In this document: piece by piece, positions 26,432 to 34,945 of the stretch
How the letters are laid out: the number at the start of each line of letters is the position of its first letter
Position numbering within the stretch: the stretch's first letter is position 1
Assembly (NCBI GenBank): GCA_018820765.1
Contig: JAHJNN010000009.1
Span: forward strand, 1-64,000
Origin: Gammaproteobacteria bacterium
GTDB taxonomy: Bacteria; Pseudomonadota; Gammaproteobacteria; Burkholderiales; Thiobacillaceae
DNA: 64,000 nucleotides
Direction of reading: 5' to 3'
Translations under genes and position numbers: made by a program
Notes under the pieces: model-generated
Told to the model about the DNA's origin: nothing
The model's input: only the letters and a program-made list of their open reading frames with translations
The model's database searches: none

Positions 26432-27121
26432 TCATTTTTTGCAGGCCTGATCCGTCCGGTTCCTCGGGCACACGACATCGCAAAAGCGACGGACCTCGGC
26501 CTGTCCGGCTGCGCCATCCAGCGTGAAGTCGATGAGCGGCCGCTTGAAGGCCATGCGGCTGACGAAGCGGAACAGGCGCTCCATTTCGCCGAAGAAGAAA
26601 TACGGGTGGTAATTGCTCGACACCGCCATGCGGTCGACGACCGTCGCGCCGCGCGCGCGCAGGCGCGATTCCAGCGGCTCGAACAGCATTTCCATCTCGA
26701 AAACCTTGAGCGGCGGGCCGCAGAAGGTCGCAAACGGCGCCACCCGCCTGCCTTCCAGCCCAACGGCCGTCGTCAGCCAACGGGCCACCGGAAAAGAGAG
26801 GTAGAGCCACTTCGGCGTGCCGAGCAGCACCAGGTCGTAGGCGGACACGTCCGGAATGGCGAGCGGCCGGATCGCCTGCTCCTGCTGGTGGTAGATCCGG
26901 TGCCAGACGCGACGGAACCGCGCGCTCGTCAGGTAGACCGGCAAAAGAGGCAGCAAGGGCAACAGCGGAAGCGGCAGCAGCCATCGGTTCCAGTCGCGCT
27001 CGACCCGGATCGCCTCGGTGTCGACGTCGCAGCCGCGCAAGCGGATTTCGGCTGCCAGCACCTCGGCCAATCTGGCGGTGTGCCCCGTGCGCGAGTAGTG
27101 GACGATCAGGACGCGGGGCAA
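26432..27121 (-). CDS. Flavodoxin-like protein (NAD(P)H-dependent oxidoreductase-like)
   Basis: A 229-aa flavodoxin-fold protein. The FMN phosphate loop is IVHYSRTGHTARLAEVL at the N-terminus. YDLVLLGTPKWLYLSFPVARWL and FATFCGPPLKVFEMEM correspond to the flavin isoalloxazine loops. A hydrophobic stretch around residue 52 (LLPLPLLPLLPLLPVYL) may bind membrane, which is unusual for flavodoxins. Possible roles are quinone or small-molecule reduction; the partner is unknown. It is 37 bases downstream of trpS in the same direction but may be separate. Confidence 0.8.
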   Translation of the reverse strand: MPRVLIVHYSRTGHTARLAEVLAAEIRLRGCDVDTEAIRVERDWNRWLLPLPLLPLLPLLPVYLTSARFRRVWHRIYHQQEQAIRPLAIPDVSAYDLVLLGTPKWLYLSFPVARWLTTAVGLEGRRVAPFATFCGPPLKVFEMEMLFEPLESRLRARGATVVDRMAVSSNYHPYFFFGEMERLFRFVSRMAFKRPLIDFTLDGAAGQAEVRRFCDVVCPRNRTDQACKK

Positions 27122-27170
27122 TTCAGTCGCCGGCGCAAACCATCAAAGAGTCAGGCTCAAGCAGCCCTGC

Positions 27171-28373
27171 TCAGCCGAAGGTCAGCCCCATCGCCTCGCG
27201 CACGTCGCGCATGGTGTCGCGCGCCAGTTCCTGCGCCTTCTCGCAGCCGTCGGCAAGGATGTTGCGCACCTGGTCTGGATTCTCTTCGTAGTACGCCGCG
27301 CGCTCGCGGATCGGCGCGAGTTCGGCCAGCACGGCGTCGATCACCGGCTGCTTGCATTCGAGGCAGCCGATGCCGGCGCTGGTGCAGCCCGCGGTCACCC
27401 ACTGGCGCACGCCGTCGTCGGAATACACCAGATGGAACTGCCACACCGGGCATTTTTCCGGGTTGCCGGGATCGGTGCGGCGCACGCGCGCGGGGTCGGT
27501 CGGCATGGTGCGGATTTTCCTGGTGACCGTCTCGGGGTCTTCCCTTAAAGCAATGGTGTTGTTGTAGGACTTGGACATTTTCTGCCCGTCCAGCCCGGGC
27601 ATTTTCGAAGCGTCGGTCAGGAGCGCCTCGGGCTCGGCGAGGATCATCTTGCCGGAGCCTTCGAGGTAGCCGAACAGGCGTTCGCGGTCGTTCAGCGACA
27701 GGTTCTGCGCATCGTTGAGCAGCGCATGGGCCGATTCCAGCGCCTCGTCGTCGCCCTTTTCCTGATAGGCAGTGCGGCATTCCTCGTACAGCTTGGCCTT
27801 CTTGGAGCCGAGCTTTTTCACCGCGGCGCGCGCCTTGTCCTCGAAGCCCGGCTCGCGGCCGAACAGGTGGTTGAAGCGGCGGCAGATTTCGCGGGTGAAC
27901 TCGATATGCGGCACCTGGTCCTCGCCCACCGGCACCAAGTTGGCACGGTAGATCAGGATGTCGGCGGACTGCAAGAGCGGGTAGCCGAGGAAGCCGTAGG
28001 TGGAGAGGTCCTTCTCGCTCAACTTTTCCTGCTGGTCCTTGTAGGTGGGCACGCGTTCCAGCCAGCCCAGCGGCGTCATCATCGACAGCAGCAGATGCAG
28101 TTCGGCGTGCTCGATCACGCGCGACTGCACGAACAGCGTGGCCTGCGCCGGGTCGACGCCGGCGGCGAGCCAGTCGATGGTCATGTCGCGCACGTTTTCC
28201 TCGATCATCTGCGGCGTGTCGTAGTGCGTGGTCAGCGCATGCCAGTCGGCGACGAAGAACAGGCACTGGTATTCGTTCTGCAGGCGCAGCCAGTTTTTCA
28301 GAACGCCGTGGTAGTGGCCAAGGTGCAGACGCCCGGTGGGGCGCATGCCGGAGAGAACGCGATCGGAATACAT
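27171..28373 (-). CDS. trpS: Tryptophanyl-tRNA synthetase
   Basis: A class Ic synthetase charging tRNA-Trp. The HIGH-equivalent is RLHLGHYHGVLKNWL and the KMSKS loop is DGQKMSKSYNNTI near residue 245. TFLGYP/GFLGYPLLQSADIL is the family segment. At 400 aa it belongs to the longer form common in Betaproteobacteria. The ATG at 28373 is just downstream, in the minus-strand sense, of nine tandem heptamers that fill the leader. Confidence 0.96.
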   Translation of the reverse strand: MYSDRVLSGMRPTGRLHLGHYHGVLKNWLRLQNEYQCLFFVADWHALTTHYDTPQMIEENVRDMTIDWLAAGVDPAQATLFVQSRVIEHAELHLLLSMMTPLGWLERVPTYKDQQEKLSEKDLSTYGFLGYPLLQSADILIYRANLVPVGEDQVPHIEFTREICRRFNHLFGREPGFEDKARAAVKKLGSKKAKLYEECRTAYQEKGDDEALESAHALLNDAQNLSLNDRERLFGYLEGSGKMILAEPEALLTDASKMPGLDGQKMSKSYNNTIALREDPETVTRKIRTMPTDPARVRRTDPGNPEKCPVWQFHLVYSDDGVRQWVTAGCTSAGIGCLECKQPVIDAVLAELAPIRERAAYYEENPDQVRNILADGCEKAQELARDTMRDVREAMGLTFG

Positions 28374-28383
28374 GTTAGAGGTC

Positions 28384-28450
28384 AGGATTCAGGATTCAGG
28401 ATTCAGGATTCAGGATTCAGGATTCAGGATTCAGGATTCAGGATTCAGGG
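28384..28450. repeat. Heptanucleotide tandem repeat AGGATTC x9 in the trpS leader
   Basis: Nine perfect copies of AGGATTC run from 28384 to 28446, followed by AGGG. The repeat sits 11 bases upstream of the trpS ATG (minus strand) and 8 bases before the stop of the M50 protease gene. The unit is a piece of the dispersed GGGTCAGGATTCAGG repeat. Copy number may vary by slippage. Confidence 0.92.
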
Positions 28451-28457
28451 ATAAGGG

Positions 28458-29165
28458 TCAGGAGAGCACGACCTGGATCAGGCCGAGCAGTTGTTCAGAC
28501 TCGAGGCCGGTGACCAGCGCAACGAGGCCGAGGAACACGCCGATGAGCGGCCACAGGATGATGCCGAGGACGCCGGTGAACAGGAGACCGAGCAGAATGA
28601 ACAGGCCATAGGGCTCCAGGCGGGCGAACTGCATGGCCTGCTTCACAGGCAAGAGGCTGACGGCGATGCGGCCGCCGTCGAGCGGCGGCAGCGGGATGAG
28701 GTTGAGCGACATCAGAATGACGTTGATGAAGACGCCAGCTGCGCCCATCAGCATCAGCGGCGCGCTGGCAAAACCGCTGCCGAGCGCGTGGCCCAGCTGG
28801 ATCATCAACGCCCAGAAAACCGCCATGACGAAGTTCATGCCGGGGCCGGCGGCGGCGACCCACAGCATGTCCTGCTTGGGGCGGCGCAACTGGGCGAAGT
28901 TGACCGGCACAGGCTTCGCCCAGCCGAACAGGATGGCGCCGCCGCCCAGCAGCTTGCTGGTCAGCAGGATCACCAGCGGCACCAGGATGGTGCCCACCGG
29001 GTCGATGTGTTTGAGCGGGTTGAGCGTGATGCGGCCCTGCGCTGCCGCGGTCATGTCGCCGAAATAGCGCGCGACGTAGCCGTGTGCCGCCTCGTGCAGG
29101 GTGATGGCATAGATCACCGGCAGCGCGAACACCGCGATTTTCTGGATCAGGGTGAGTTCCATCAT
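28458..29165 (-). CDS. Site-2 protease-like M50 membrane metallopeptidase
   Basis: A 235-aa inner-membrane protein with five or six helices and zinc ligands in ITLHEAAHGYVARYFGD (HExxH) and NLIPLPPLDGGRI (NPDG-like). It lacks the PDZ domain of RseP, so it belongs to the short S2P group next to trpS and yciO in related genomes. The substrate is unknown. The first ATG at 29165 and the one at 29162 are both possible; the upstream extension translates a palindromic repeat. Confidence 0.9.
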   Translation of the reverse strand: MMELTLIQKIAVFALPVIYAITLHEAAHGYVARYFGDMTAAAQGRITLNPLKHIDPVGTILVPLVILLTSKLLGGGAILFGWAKPVPVNFAQLRRPKQDMLWVAAAGPGMNFVMAVFWALMIQLGHALGSGFASAPLMLMGAAGVFINVILMSLNLIPLPPLDGGRIAVSLLPVKQAMQFARLEPYGLFILLGLLFTGVLGIILWPLIGVFLGLVALVTGLESEQLLGLIQVVLS

Positions 29166-29197
29166 ATTTAACTTGGCGTCGCAGGGCGGCGCGTTTG

Positions 29198-29239
29198 CTC
29201 CCTCCCCCGCAAGCGGGGGAGGGTTGGGGAGAGGGAGAT
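29198..29239. repeat. CCCTCCCCCGC-AAG-CGGGGGAGGG palindrome
   Basis: A short GC-rich palindrome, CCCTCCCCCGC facing GCGGGGGAGGG, with a following GTTGGGGAGAGGG copy. Similar elements are widespread in environmental bacterial genomes. It lies between yciO and the M50 protease gene and may lower downstream expression. Confidence 0.75.
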
Positions 29240-29250
29240 CGGGGAGCAAC

Positions 29251-29874
29251 TCACGACTCGAAGTCCGCGGTGTCGCCCTTGCCGAAGCGCAGCACGACGG
29301 GCGTATCGGTGGTGAGATCGACCACGGTGGTCGGCGTGAGGCCGCAGGCGCCCCCGTCGATGACGAGGTCGACCAGGTGCTCCAGGCGTTCGCGGATTTC
29401 CCACGGCTCGGTCAGCGGCACGTCCTCACCGTACAGCAGCAGGGTGGACGACAGGATGGGCTCGCCCAGTTCGGCCAGCAGCGCCTGCACGACGGAGTGC
29501 GCGGGCACCCGAAGGCCGATGGTGTCGTGCTTCTTGTGCAGCAGCCGCTTCGGCACTTCGCGCGTGCCGCGCAGGATGAAGGTGTAGGCACCCGGCGTGT
29601 GCGCCTTCAGGAAGCGGAACTGGGCGTTGTCGACCTGGGCGTAGCGCCCGAGTTCGGACAGGTCGCGGCAGATCAGCGTGAGGTCGTGCCCGGTATCGAG
29701 TCCGCGCACCGAAAGCAGCCGCATCGCCGCTTCCTTGTCGCCGATATGGCAACCCAACGCGTAGCACGAGTCGGTGGGATACACGATCACGCCGCCGCGC
29801 TTGAGGATGTCGACCGCCTGCTGGATCAGCCGCGGCTGCGGGTTGTCGGCATGGATATTGAAGAATTGCGCCAT
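29251..29874 (-). CDS. YciO/TsaC (Sua5)-family protein
   Basis: A 207-aa member of the YrdC fold, which in TsaC/Sua5 makes threonylcarbamoyl-AMP from threonine, bicarbonate and ATP. The nucleotide-binding segment GGVIVYPTDSCYALGC and later GLRVPAHSVVQALL, EPILSSTLLL and VDLVIDGGACG are visible. It resembles the YciO branch, because it starts MAQFFNIHADNPQPRLI and sits beside a PHP phosphatase gene. YciO may be less active than TsaC. Confidence 0.9.
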   Translation of the reverse strand: MAQFFNIHADNPQPRLIQQAVDILKRGGVIVYPTDSCYALGCHIGDKEAAMRLLSVRGLDTGHDLTLICRDLSELGRYAQVDNAQFRFLKAHTPGAYTFILRGTREVPKRLLHKKHDTIGLRVPAHSVVQALLAELGEPILSSTLLLYGEDVPLTEPWEIRERLEHLVDLVIDGGACGLTPTTVVDLTTDTPVVLRFGKGDTADFES

Positions 29875-29889
29875 AAAAATGCTAGGGGC

Positions 29890-30753
29890 TCAGGCCAGGG
29901 AAGGAGAAAGATGGGCCGCCAGCTCCGGCCAGCCCTGCCACACCGGCTGGCAGTAATGCGGCAGTGCGGGCAGTCGGCCGATGTCGATGCCCTCGCCCGG
30001 CGCATGGAAATCCGCGCCACGCGAGGCCTTGAGGCCGAAGGCGCGCGCCAGGTCGGCGAACTTGCCGTACTCGGACGGATGGTGGCTGCCGGTGATGACT
30101 TCGATGCCCTCGCCGCCCAGCGCGCGGAAGGCATCCAGCAGCAGGTGCAGCTCGCGCGCATTGAAGGCGTAGCGCCCGGGGTGCGCGACCACCGCCATGC
30201 CGCCGCTGGCGCGGATCCAGCCGACGGCGTTTTCCAGCGAGGTCCATTCGTGTTCGACGTAGCCGGGATGGCCGCGCGTGAGGAAGCGCTTGAACGCCGT
30301 GCGCATGTCGGGCGCGTGGCCCCCGGCCACCAGCCAGCGTGCAAAATGCGTGCGCCCGACCATCTCCTTGTTGACGGCGAAGTCGTAAGCGCCCTCGTAG
30401 GCGCCGGCGATGCCCGACCTGGCCAGGTCGTCGCTCATTCGGTGGGCGCGCTCGATGCGGCCGCGGCGGATGTCTGCGAGGCCGGCGGCCAGCACGGAAT
30501 GCTGCGGATCGATGCGCAGGCCGACGATGTGGACGGTCTGCCCGCCCCAGCTCACCGAGATTTCGACGCCCGGGATCAGCGTCAGACCCGCGGCGTCCGC
30601 CGCGGCCTGCGCCGCAGCGATCCCGGCCACGTCGTCGTGGTCGGTCAGCGCGAGCACGTGCACGCCGTTGGCTGCCGCGCGGGCAACCACGTCGGCGGGC
30701 GGCAATACACCGTCGGACACATTGGAATGGCAATGCAGATCGATATTGAGCAT
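29890..30753 (-). CDS. PHP-domain 3',5'-nucleoside bisphosphate phosphatase / RNase AM-type (YciV/TrpH)
   Basis: A 287-aa metal-dependent phosphoesterase. PHP motifs are DLHCHSNVSDG at the N-terminus, ALTDHDDVAG, LIPGVEISV, VAHPGRYAF and SRGADFHAPGE, providing the metal-binding histidines and aspartates. E. coli RNase AM and other YciV proteins hydrolyse pAp and short RNAs. The gene precedes yciO as in E. coli. The ATG at 30753 starts exactly at the conserved domain; the 542-aa open frame reaching 31518 is antisense to yciB. Confidence 0.92.
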   Translation of the reverse strand: MLNIDLHCHSNVSDGVLPPADVVARAAANGVHVLALTDHDDVAGIAAAQAAADAAGLTLIPGVEISVSWGGQTVHIVGLRIDPQHSVLAAGLADIRRGRIERAHRMSDDLARSGIAGAYEGAYDFAVNKEMVGRTHFARWLVAGGHAPDMRTAFKRFLTRGHPGYVEHEWTSLENAVGWIRASGGMAVVAHPGRYAFNARELHLLLDAFRALGGEGIEVITGSHHPSEYGKFADLARAFGLKASRGADFHAPGEGIDIGRLPALPHYCQPVWQGWPELAAHLSPSLA

Positions 30754-30873
30754 CGATGATCGGGATCGGGCGACCAGGGCCAAAAGCGCTTGGTCAGGAG
30801 GGGGAATCATAGCAAAATAAGCGGCCCCCCGAATTCCACCGGCTGTTGGCGCCACCTGAACTATCCAAGCCTC

Positions 30874-31521
30874 ATGAAAAAACTGCTGTTCGATCTGTTC
30901 CCCGTCATCGTCTTCTTCATCGCCTACAAAATCGGCGACGCCAATGCCGAAGCCGCGCGCGCGCTGATGGCCAGCGTCGGCCTGCCGCAGCCGATCGGCA
31001 GCGGGGAAAAACCCGGCATCTACCTCGCCACCCTGGTCGCCATCGTCGCCAGCGTCGGCCAGATCGGCTGGGTCAAGCTGCGCGGCCACAAGGTCGAGAC
31101 CATGCTGTGGGTGAGCCTCGGCATCATCGTGGTATTCGGCGGCGCCACCCTGTGGCTGCACGACGAGAGCTTCATCAAGTGGAAGCCGACCGTACTGTAC
31201 TGGATTTTCGCCGGCATCATTTTTGGCGCCACCTTCTTCGGCCGCAACATTATTCGAAGCCTGATGGGCAATCAGATGGAACTTCCCGACATCGCCTGGA
31301 GTCGGTTGAATGCGAGTTGGGGCGGATTTTTTGCCTTCATGGGGCTTGCAAATCTGCTTGTCGCCTTCAACTTCTCGACCGACGCCTGGGTCAACTTCAA
31401 GCTGTTCGGCAGCCTGGGGCTGATGCTGGTGTTCGTAATCGGTCAGAGCATGATGCTGACCCGCTATCTCGACAAGGCCGAGCCGGATCAAGGCAGGCTG
31501 GAAAAGGAAAAAAAGCAATAA
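30874..31521 (+). CDS. yciB: Inner-membrane-spanning protein YciB / septation protein A
   Basis: A 215-aa inner-membrane protein with five or six helices ([54 protein letters not shown], and others). It carries the YciB signatures [13 protein letters not shown] and [15 protein letters not shown]. It affects septation and membrane integrity. It is divergent from the PHP phosphatase gene, and its TAA overlaps the yciI-like ATG by one base, so the two are coupled. Confidence 0.93.
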   Translation: MKKLLFDLFPVIVFFIAYKIGDANAEAARALMASVGLPQPIGSGEKPGIYLATLVAIVASVGQIGWVKLRGHKVETMLWVSLGIIVVFGGATLWLHDESFIKWKPTVLYWIFAGIIFGATFFGRNIIRSLMGNQMELPDIAWSRLNASWGGFFAFMGLANLLVAFNFSTDAWVNFKLFGSLGLMLVFVIGQSMMLTRYLDKAEPDQGRLEKEKKQ

Positions 31522-31823
31522 TGTTTTACGCCATCGTCGGACAGGATGTAACCGACAGTCTGAATCTGCGGCTTGCCGCCCGCCCCGCGCACCTGGAGCG
31601 CCTGCAGGCCTTGCAGCAGGTGGGACGCCTGCTGCTGGCCGGCCCCTTCCCCCACATCGACGGCAACGACCCCGGCAGCGCAGGGTTTTCCGGCAGCCTG
31701 ATCGTCGCCGAATTCGATAGCCTGGCCGACGCGCAGGCGTGGGCCGACGCCGATCCCTACGTGGCCGCAGGCGTCTATGCCGGCGTCAGCGTCAAACCGT
31801 TCAAGAAGGTGTTTCCCGCATGA
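31521..31823 (+). CDS. yciI: YciI-family protein
   Basis: A 100-aa protein of the YCII domain, a ferredoxin-like dimer. [26 protein letters not shown] (with the conserved His), [10 protein letters not shown] and [17 protein letters not shown] match the family. The biochemical role is not settled. It is coupled to yciB upstream (TAATG) and to bolA downstream (ATGA). Confidence 0.92.
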   Translation: MFYAIVGQDVTDSLNLRLAARPAHLERLQALQQVGRLLLAGPFPHIDGNDPGSAGFSGSLIVAEFDSLADAQAWADADPYVAAGVYAGVSVKPFKKVFPA

Positions 31824-32083
31824 GCACGGCCGATCTGATCCGCCAGCGCCTCGCCGCGCTGGAACCTGAAACCTACACCCTGGAAGACGAGAGCGCCCAG
31901 CACAAGGGCCATGCCGGTGCCGCCTCGGGCGGCGGGCATTTCCGTCTCACACTGGTGTCATCGAAATTTCGTAATCTCCCCACCCTCGCCCGCCACCGGC
32001 TGGTCTACGAAGCCATGGGCGAACTGATGCAGCGTGAAATCCACGCGCTATCGATCACTGCCTTAACCCCCGAAGAACTCTAA
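31820..32083 (+). CDS. bolA: BolA-family protein
   Basis: An 87-aa BolA/IbaG-like protein, a likely partner of monothiol glutaredoxin in Fe-S/iron handling. [19 protein letters not shown] is the conserved region with the helix-turn-helix-like segment, and [21 protein letters not shown] completes the fold. The ATG overlaps the yciI stop. The 114-aa frame starting at 31739 is rejected. Confidence 0.92.
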   Translation: MSTADLIRQRLAALEPETYTLEDESAQHKGHAGAASGGGHFRLTLVSSKFRNLPTLARHRLVYEAMGELMQREIHALSITALTPEEL

Positions 32084-32095
32084 AAGGAATCTCCC

Positions 32096-32911
32096 ATGCG
32101 TCTTGCACTGCTCCCCACCCTGATCCTGCTTGCCCTCGCTCCTCTGGCCCAGGCACAAACACCCGCGCCCGCAGAAGCCACGCCCGCGGCCGACGCCAGC
32201 AAGCCGCTGGCCGTGGTCAACGGCCGGGAAATTCCCGCGCTGTACGGCGAACTGGTCAAGCGTGAAATGGCCCAGAACCAGCCCGATTCGCCGCAGCTCG
32301 ACGCCCGCGTGCGCGAGTCGCTGATCAACCTGGAGCTGCTGTCGCGCGCCGCGGTCGACAAAGGCCTCGACAAGGACCCGCGCCTGGCCGCCAGCCTCGA
32401 CATCCGCCGCAAGGACATGCTGGCGAAAGCCTTCCTGGAGGACTACATCAAGGCCCACCCGGTGACCGACGCCGAAATCCAGGCCATGTACGACAAGGCC
32501 AAGTCCGAAGCGGTCGAGCCGGAATACCGCGCACGCCACATTCTGGTGAAAACCGAAGCCGAAGCGAAAAAGATCATTGCCGACCTCGGCAAGAAAGCCA
32601 AGTTCGAGGACCTGGCGAAGAAGCAGTCGCAAGATCCCGGCTCGGCCAAGAACGGCGGCGCGCTCGACTGGTCCGACCGGCGTGCGTTCGTGCCGGAATT
32701 CTCCAACGCACTGGCCGGCCTGAAAAAAGGCGAAACCACCAAGACGCCGGTGAAGACGCAGTTCGGCTACCACGTCATCCGTCTCGACGACACCCGCCAG
32801 CCGCAGCTGCCGCCGCTGGATGTCGTGCGCGGCGAGATCGTCAAGCAACTGCAGCAATTGCGCGTCCGCGACGCCATCGCGGCCACGCGCGGCGCTGCAA
32901 AAATCGATTAA
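32096..32911 (+). CDS. Parvulin-type peptidyl-prolyl cis-trans isomerase (periplasmic)
   Basis: A 271-aa secreted foldase. The signal peptide MRLALLPTLILLALAPLAQA is followed by a SurA-like N-terminal helical domain. The rotamase domain carries EPEYRARHILVKTEAEA, FEDLAKKQSQDPGSAKNGGALDW and TQFGYHVIRLDDTR. It assists outer-membrane protein folding. Following bolA by 12 bases, it is probably in the yciB-yciI-bolA unit. Confidence 0.93.
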   Translation: MRLALLPTLILLALAPLAQAQTPAPAEATPAADASKPLAVVNGREIPALYGELVKREMAQNQPDSPQLDARVRESLINLELLSRAAVDKGLDKDPRLAASLDIRRKDMLAKAFLEDYIKAHPVTDAEIQAMYDKAKSEAVEPEYRARHILVKTEAEAKKIIADLGKKAKFEDLAKKQSQDPGSAKNGGALDWSDRRAFVPEFSNALAGLKKGETTKTPVKTQFGYHVIRLDDTRQPQLPPLDVVRGEIVKQLQQLRVRDAIAATRGAAKID

Positions 32912-32929
32912 TCAGCTAATAATGATTGA

Positions 32930-32952
32930 AGGGGGTCTTCCCCCCTTCATCT
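32930..32952 (+). terminator. Hairpin between parvulin gene and hfq
   Basis: TGAAGGGGG and CCCCCCTTCA form a 9-bp stem around TCTT, 20 bases after the parvulin stop. It has no T-run, so it may be an attenuator, a processing site or an RNA-stability element in the hfq leader rather than a strong terminator. Confidence 0.6.
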
Positions 32953-32967
32953 GACAGGGAGCCAAAC

Positions 32968-33210
32968 ATGGCCAAAGAACATAACCAACTGCAAGATCTT
33001 TTTCTGAATACCCTGCGCAAAGAGCGCATCCCCGTGTCGGTCTTTCTCGTCAACGGCATCAAGCTGATGGGACGGATCGAATCGTTCGACCAGTTCGTGG
33101 TGCTGCTCAAAGGGCAGGACCAGGCGGCGCAGATGATCTTCAAGCATGCCATCTCGACCATTTCGCCTTCGCGCGAAGTGGTGCTGCCGCCCCGCGACGC
33201 CGAGGCTTGA
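32968..33210 (+). CDS. hfq: RNA chaperone Hfq, divergent form
   Basis: An 80-aa Sm-like protein. [41 protein letters not shown] and [11 protein letters not shown] match Hfq and contain the proximal-face residues Gln and Asp of LQD, Phe of FDQF, and KH. Compared with E. coli Hfq, the loop after LLK has two extra residues ([13 protein letters not shown] against KNTVSQMVYKH), and Tyr55 is Phe. There is no long C-terminal tail. The ATG at 32968 follows AGGGAG. The usual miaA-hfq-hflX setting is absent, so a second Hfq elsewhere is possible. Confidence 0.9.
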   Translation: MAKEHNQLQDLFLNTLRKERIPVSVFLVNGIKLMGRIESFDQFVVLLKGQDQAAQMIFKHAISTISPSREVVLPPRDAEA

Positions 33211-33217
33211 GTTTGTT

Positions 33218-34819
33218 CTAGTCCGTTTTGGCGGCCAGCAGCCGGACCGCCGTCGGTGCGTCCACCAGAACGGCCGCACCGCCGCGATAGGCTTGCTTGT
33301 GGCGGGCTGAAATCGCAGTCAGGTCCCGCCTGTCCTTCAGATACATCACCACGTAGCCCTCGGGGTGTGCGGCCAGCCAGTTCGGCAATTCGGCGCCCTG
33401 CAATTCGGCCAGCGGCACTTCCAGACGCCCGGCAAACTGATATTGCGCGTGATACTTCGCGGCATTCGCCACCGGCCTGCCTTCGTCCTGGACCTGCCTG
33501 ATCGCCTGCGCCATCGGCTTGATGTCATAGAGCGGCCCAAGCGAGTGCATCGCCGCCACTTGCACCAGGGCCAGCGTGGCGGCCCCCAGCAGGGCCAGAT
33601 TCAGCTGCGGCGGGATGCCCTGTCGGCCGGCCATCCGGGCCGCCCAGCCCAGCAGCACCAGCAGCACGCCCGGCCACAGCGGCGGCAGCGCCGCGACCTG
33701 ATCGGTCAATGCAGCGATCTGTCCGCGGGCTGCCAGAATCATCACCACGCCCAGCGCAGCCGCCAGCAAGGCAGGCAGCGTCACGCGGGACGCCGCACGC
33801 CCGGCCAGCACACGCGCCGCCAGCAGGGCGAACGCCGGGAACAGCGGCACCAGATAGTGTGGCTGCTTGCCGCTGATGAAGGAAAACGCGACGAACACCG
33901 GCAACATCCAGGCAAAACAAAAACGCGTGCCTCGATCGAGTCCGGTGCGCCGATGATGCTCCAGCGCCTTCCACAATCCCGGCCAGACGAACCACGGAAA
34001 CAGCAGCAGCGGCAACAGCGGCAGATACCACCAGAACGGCCGCCGGTGGGCAAAGGACTCGACCATCCGGTCGGCGGTCTGGCCCCAGAAAATCGCGTTG
34101 CGATACGCCTCCCCGCCTGCCATGCCGGCCGGGATCGCCCATGCGAGCGCGATGGCCGCACCCAGCAGCACCGCCAGTCCCACCCCGGCGAACCAGCGGG
34201 GCCACTTGAGGCCGGGATTCCACCACGGCGCCAGCACCGCGACCGGCAAGAGATTCAGCAGGATGACCGGCCCCTTGGTCAGCACCCCCATGCCGATGGC
34301 AATGCCCAGCATGACGAAGCCGCGCCGCTTGCCGTCGCCGGCGGCCAGCACCCCGTGCATGCCGACCAGCACCCAGAACGCCAGCATCACGTCGAACATG
34401 ACCGAGGTGGAGAACACGATCCACAGCAGCGTGCTCGACAGAATCAGCGCGGCCTGCCCGCCGAGGCCGGCCTGCTCAGGCCACAGGCGGCGGGCGAGCA
34501 GAAAGGTGAGGGCCAGCGCGCCGGCGGAAAACAGCGGCAGCACCAGCCGCGGCCACCAATCGTTGACGCCGAACAGCGCCCAGCCGGCGTGGAACATCCA
34601 GAACATGAAAGGCGGCTTGTGGCTGTAGGCTTCGCCGTTCTTGAACGGCACCAGGAAATCGCCGCGCAGCCACATCTCCCACGCCACGCTGACATAGCGC
34701 GTTTCGTCGATCGGCGTCAGCGGCCGCGTTCCGATTCCGACTACGGCAAGAATTACAAGCAAGACGAGACTTGCGAAAAGCGCACCGCGACCGCTTGCGC
34801 CCAAAGTTCGGTATGTCAT
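33218..34819 (-). CDS. ArnT-like GT39/GT83-type membrane glycosyltransferase
   Basis: A 533-aa polytopic inner-membrane transferase of the ArnT/PMT type, using a polyprenyl-phosphate sugar. The first periplasmic loop has the catalytic-type RPLTPIDETRYVSVAWEM with Asp-Glu and a nearby KNGEAYSHKPP. About 11 hydrophobic helices follow, and HYLVPLFPAFALLAAR is ArnT-like. The C-terminal 80 residues form a soluble domain. The acceptor might be lipid A. The ATG at 34819 is favoured by a GGTGG upstream. It is next to PAP2, TVP38 and GT2 genes, forming an envelope-modification cluster. Confidence 0.85.
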   Translation of the reverse strand: MTYRTLGASGRGALFASLVLLVILAVVGIGTRPLTPIDETRYVSVAWEMWLRGDFLVPFKNGEAYSHKPPFMFWMFHAGWALFGVNDWWPRLVLPLFSAGALALTFLLARRLWPEQAGLGGQAALILSSTLLWIVFSTSVMFDVMLAFWVLVGMHGVLAAGDGKRRGFVMLGIAIGMGVLTKGPVILLNLLPVAVLAPWWNPGLKWPRWFAGVGLAVLLGAAIALAWAIPAGMAGGEAYRNAIFWGQTADRMVESFAHRRPFWWYLPLLPLLLFPWFVWPGLWKALEHHRRTGLDRGTRFCFAWMLPVFVAFSFISGKQPHYLVPLFPAFALLAARVLAGRAASRVTLPALLAAALGVVMILAARGQIAALTDQVAALPPLWPGVLLVLLGWAARMAGRQGIPPQLNLALLGAATLALVQVAAMHSLGPLYDIKPMAQAIRQVQDEGRPVANAAKYHAQYQFAGRLEVPLAELQGAELPNWLAAHPEGYVVMYLKDRRDLTAISARHKQAYRGGAAVLVDAPTAVRLLAAKTD

Positions 34820-34945
34820 CACAACATGTCCACCCATCGTAAAAGTAGCGCGCAGAATTCCCGGTTCACCTTATGCGTTCCGACTTAAGGCTGTCTTAAG
34901 ACAAATAACCTATTTTGGTTAAGTCTCATTTTTCTGTGTTGCGCG

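Noticed and set aside
28384-28450. CRISPR-like array
   Set aside because: The heptamers are contiguous with no spacers and no cas genes are present; it is a tandem microsatellite.
29890-31518. 542-aa reading for the PHP phosphatase
   Set aside because: Residues upstream of 30753 are antisense to yciB; the PHP domain starts exactly at the ATG 30753.
32926-32967. 14-codon upstream extension of hfq
   Set aside because: It translates a GC-rich hairpin and lacks a ribosome-binding site; ATG 32968 has AGGGAG.
33365-34888. 507-codon plus-strand frame opposite the ArnT-like gene
   Set aside because: Gln/Arg/His-rich antisense shadow of a membrane-protein gene.
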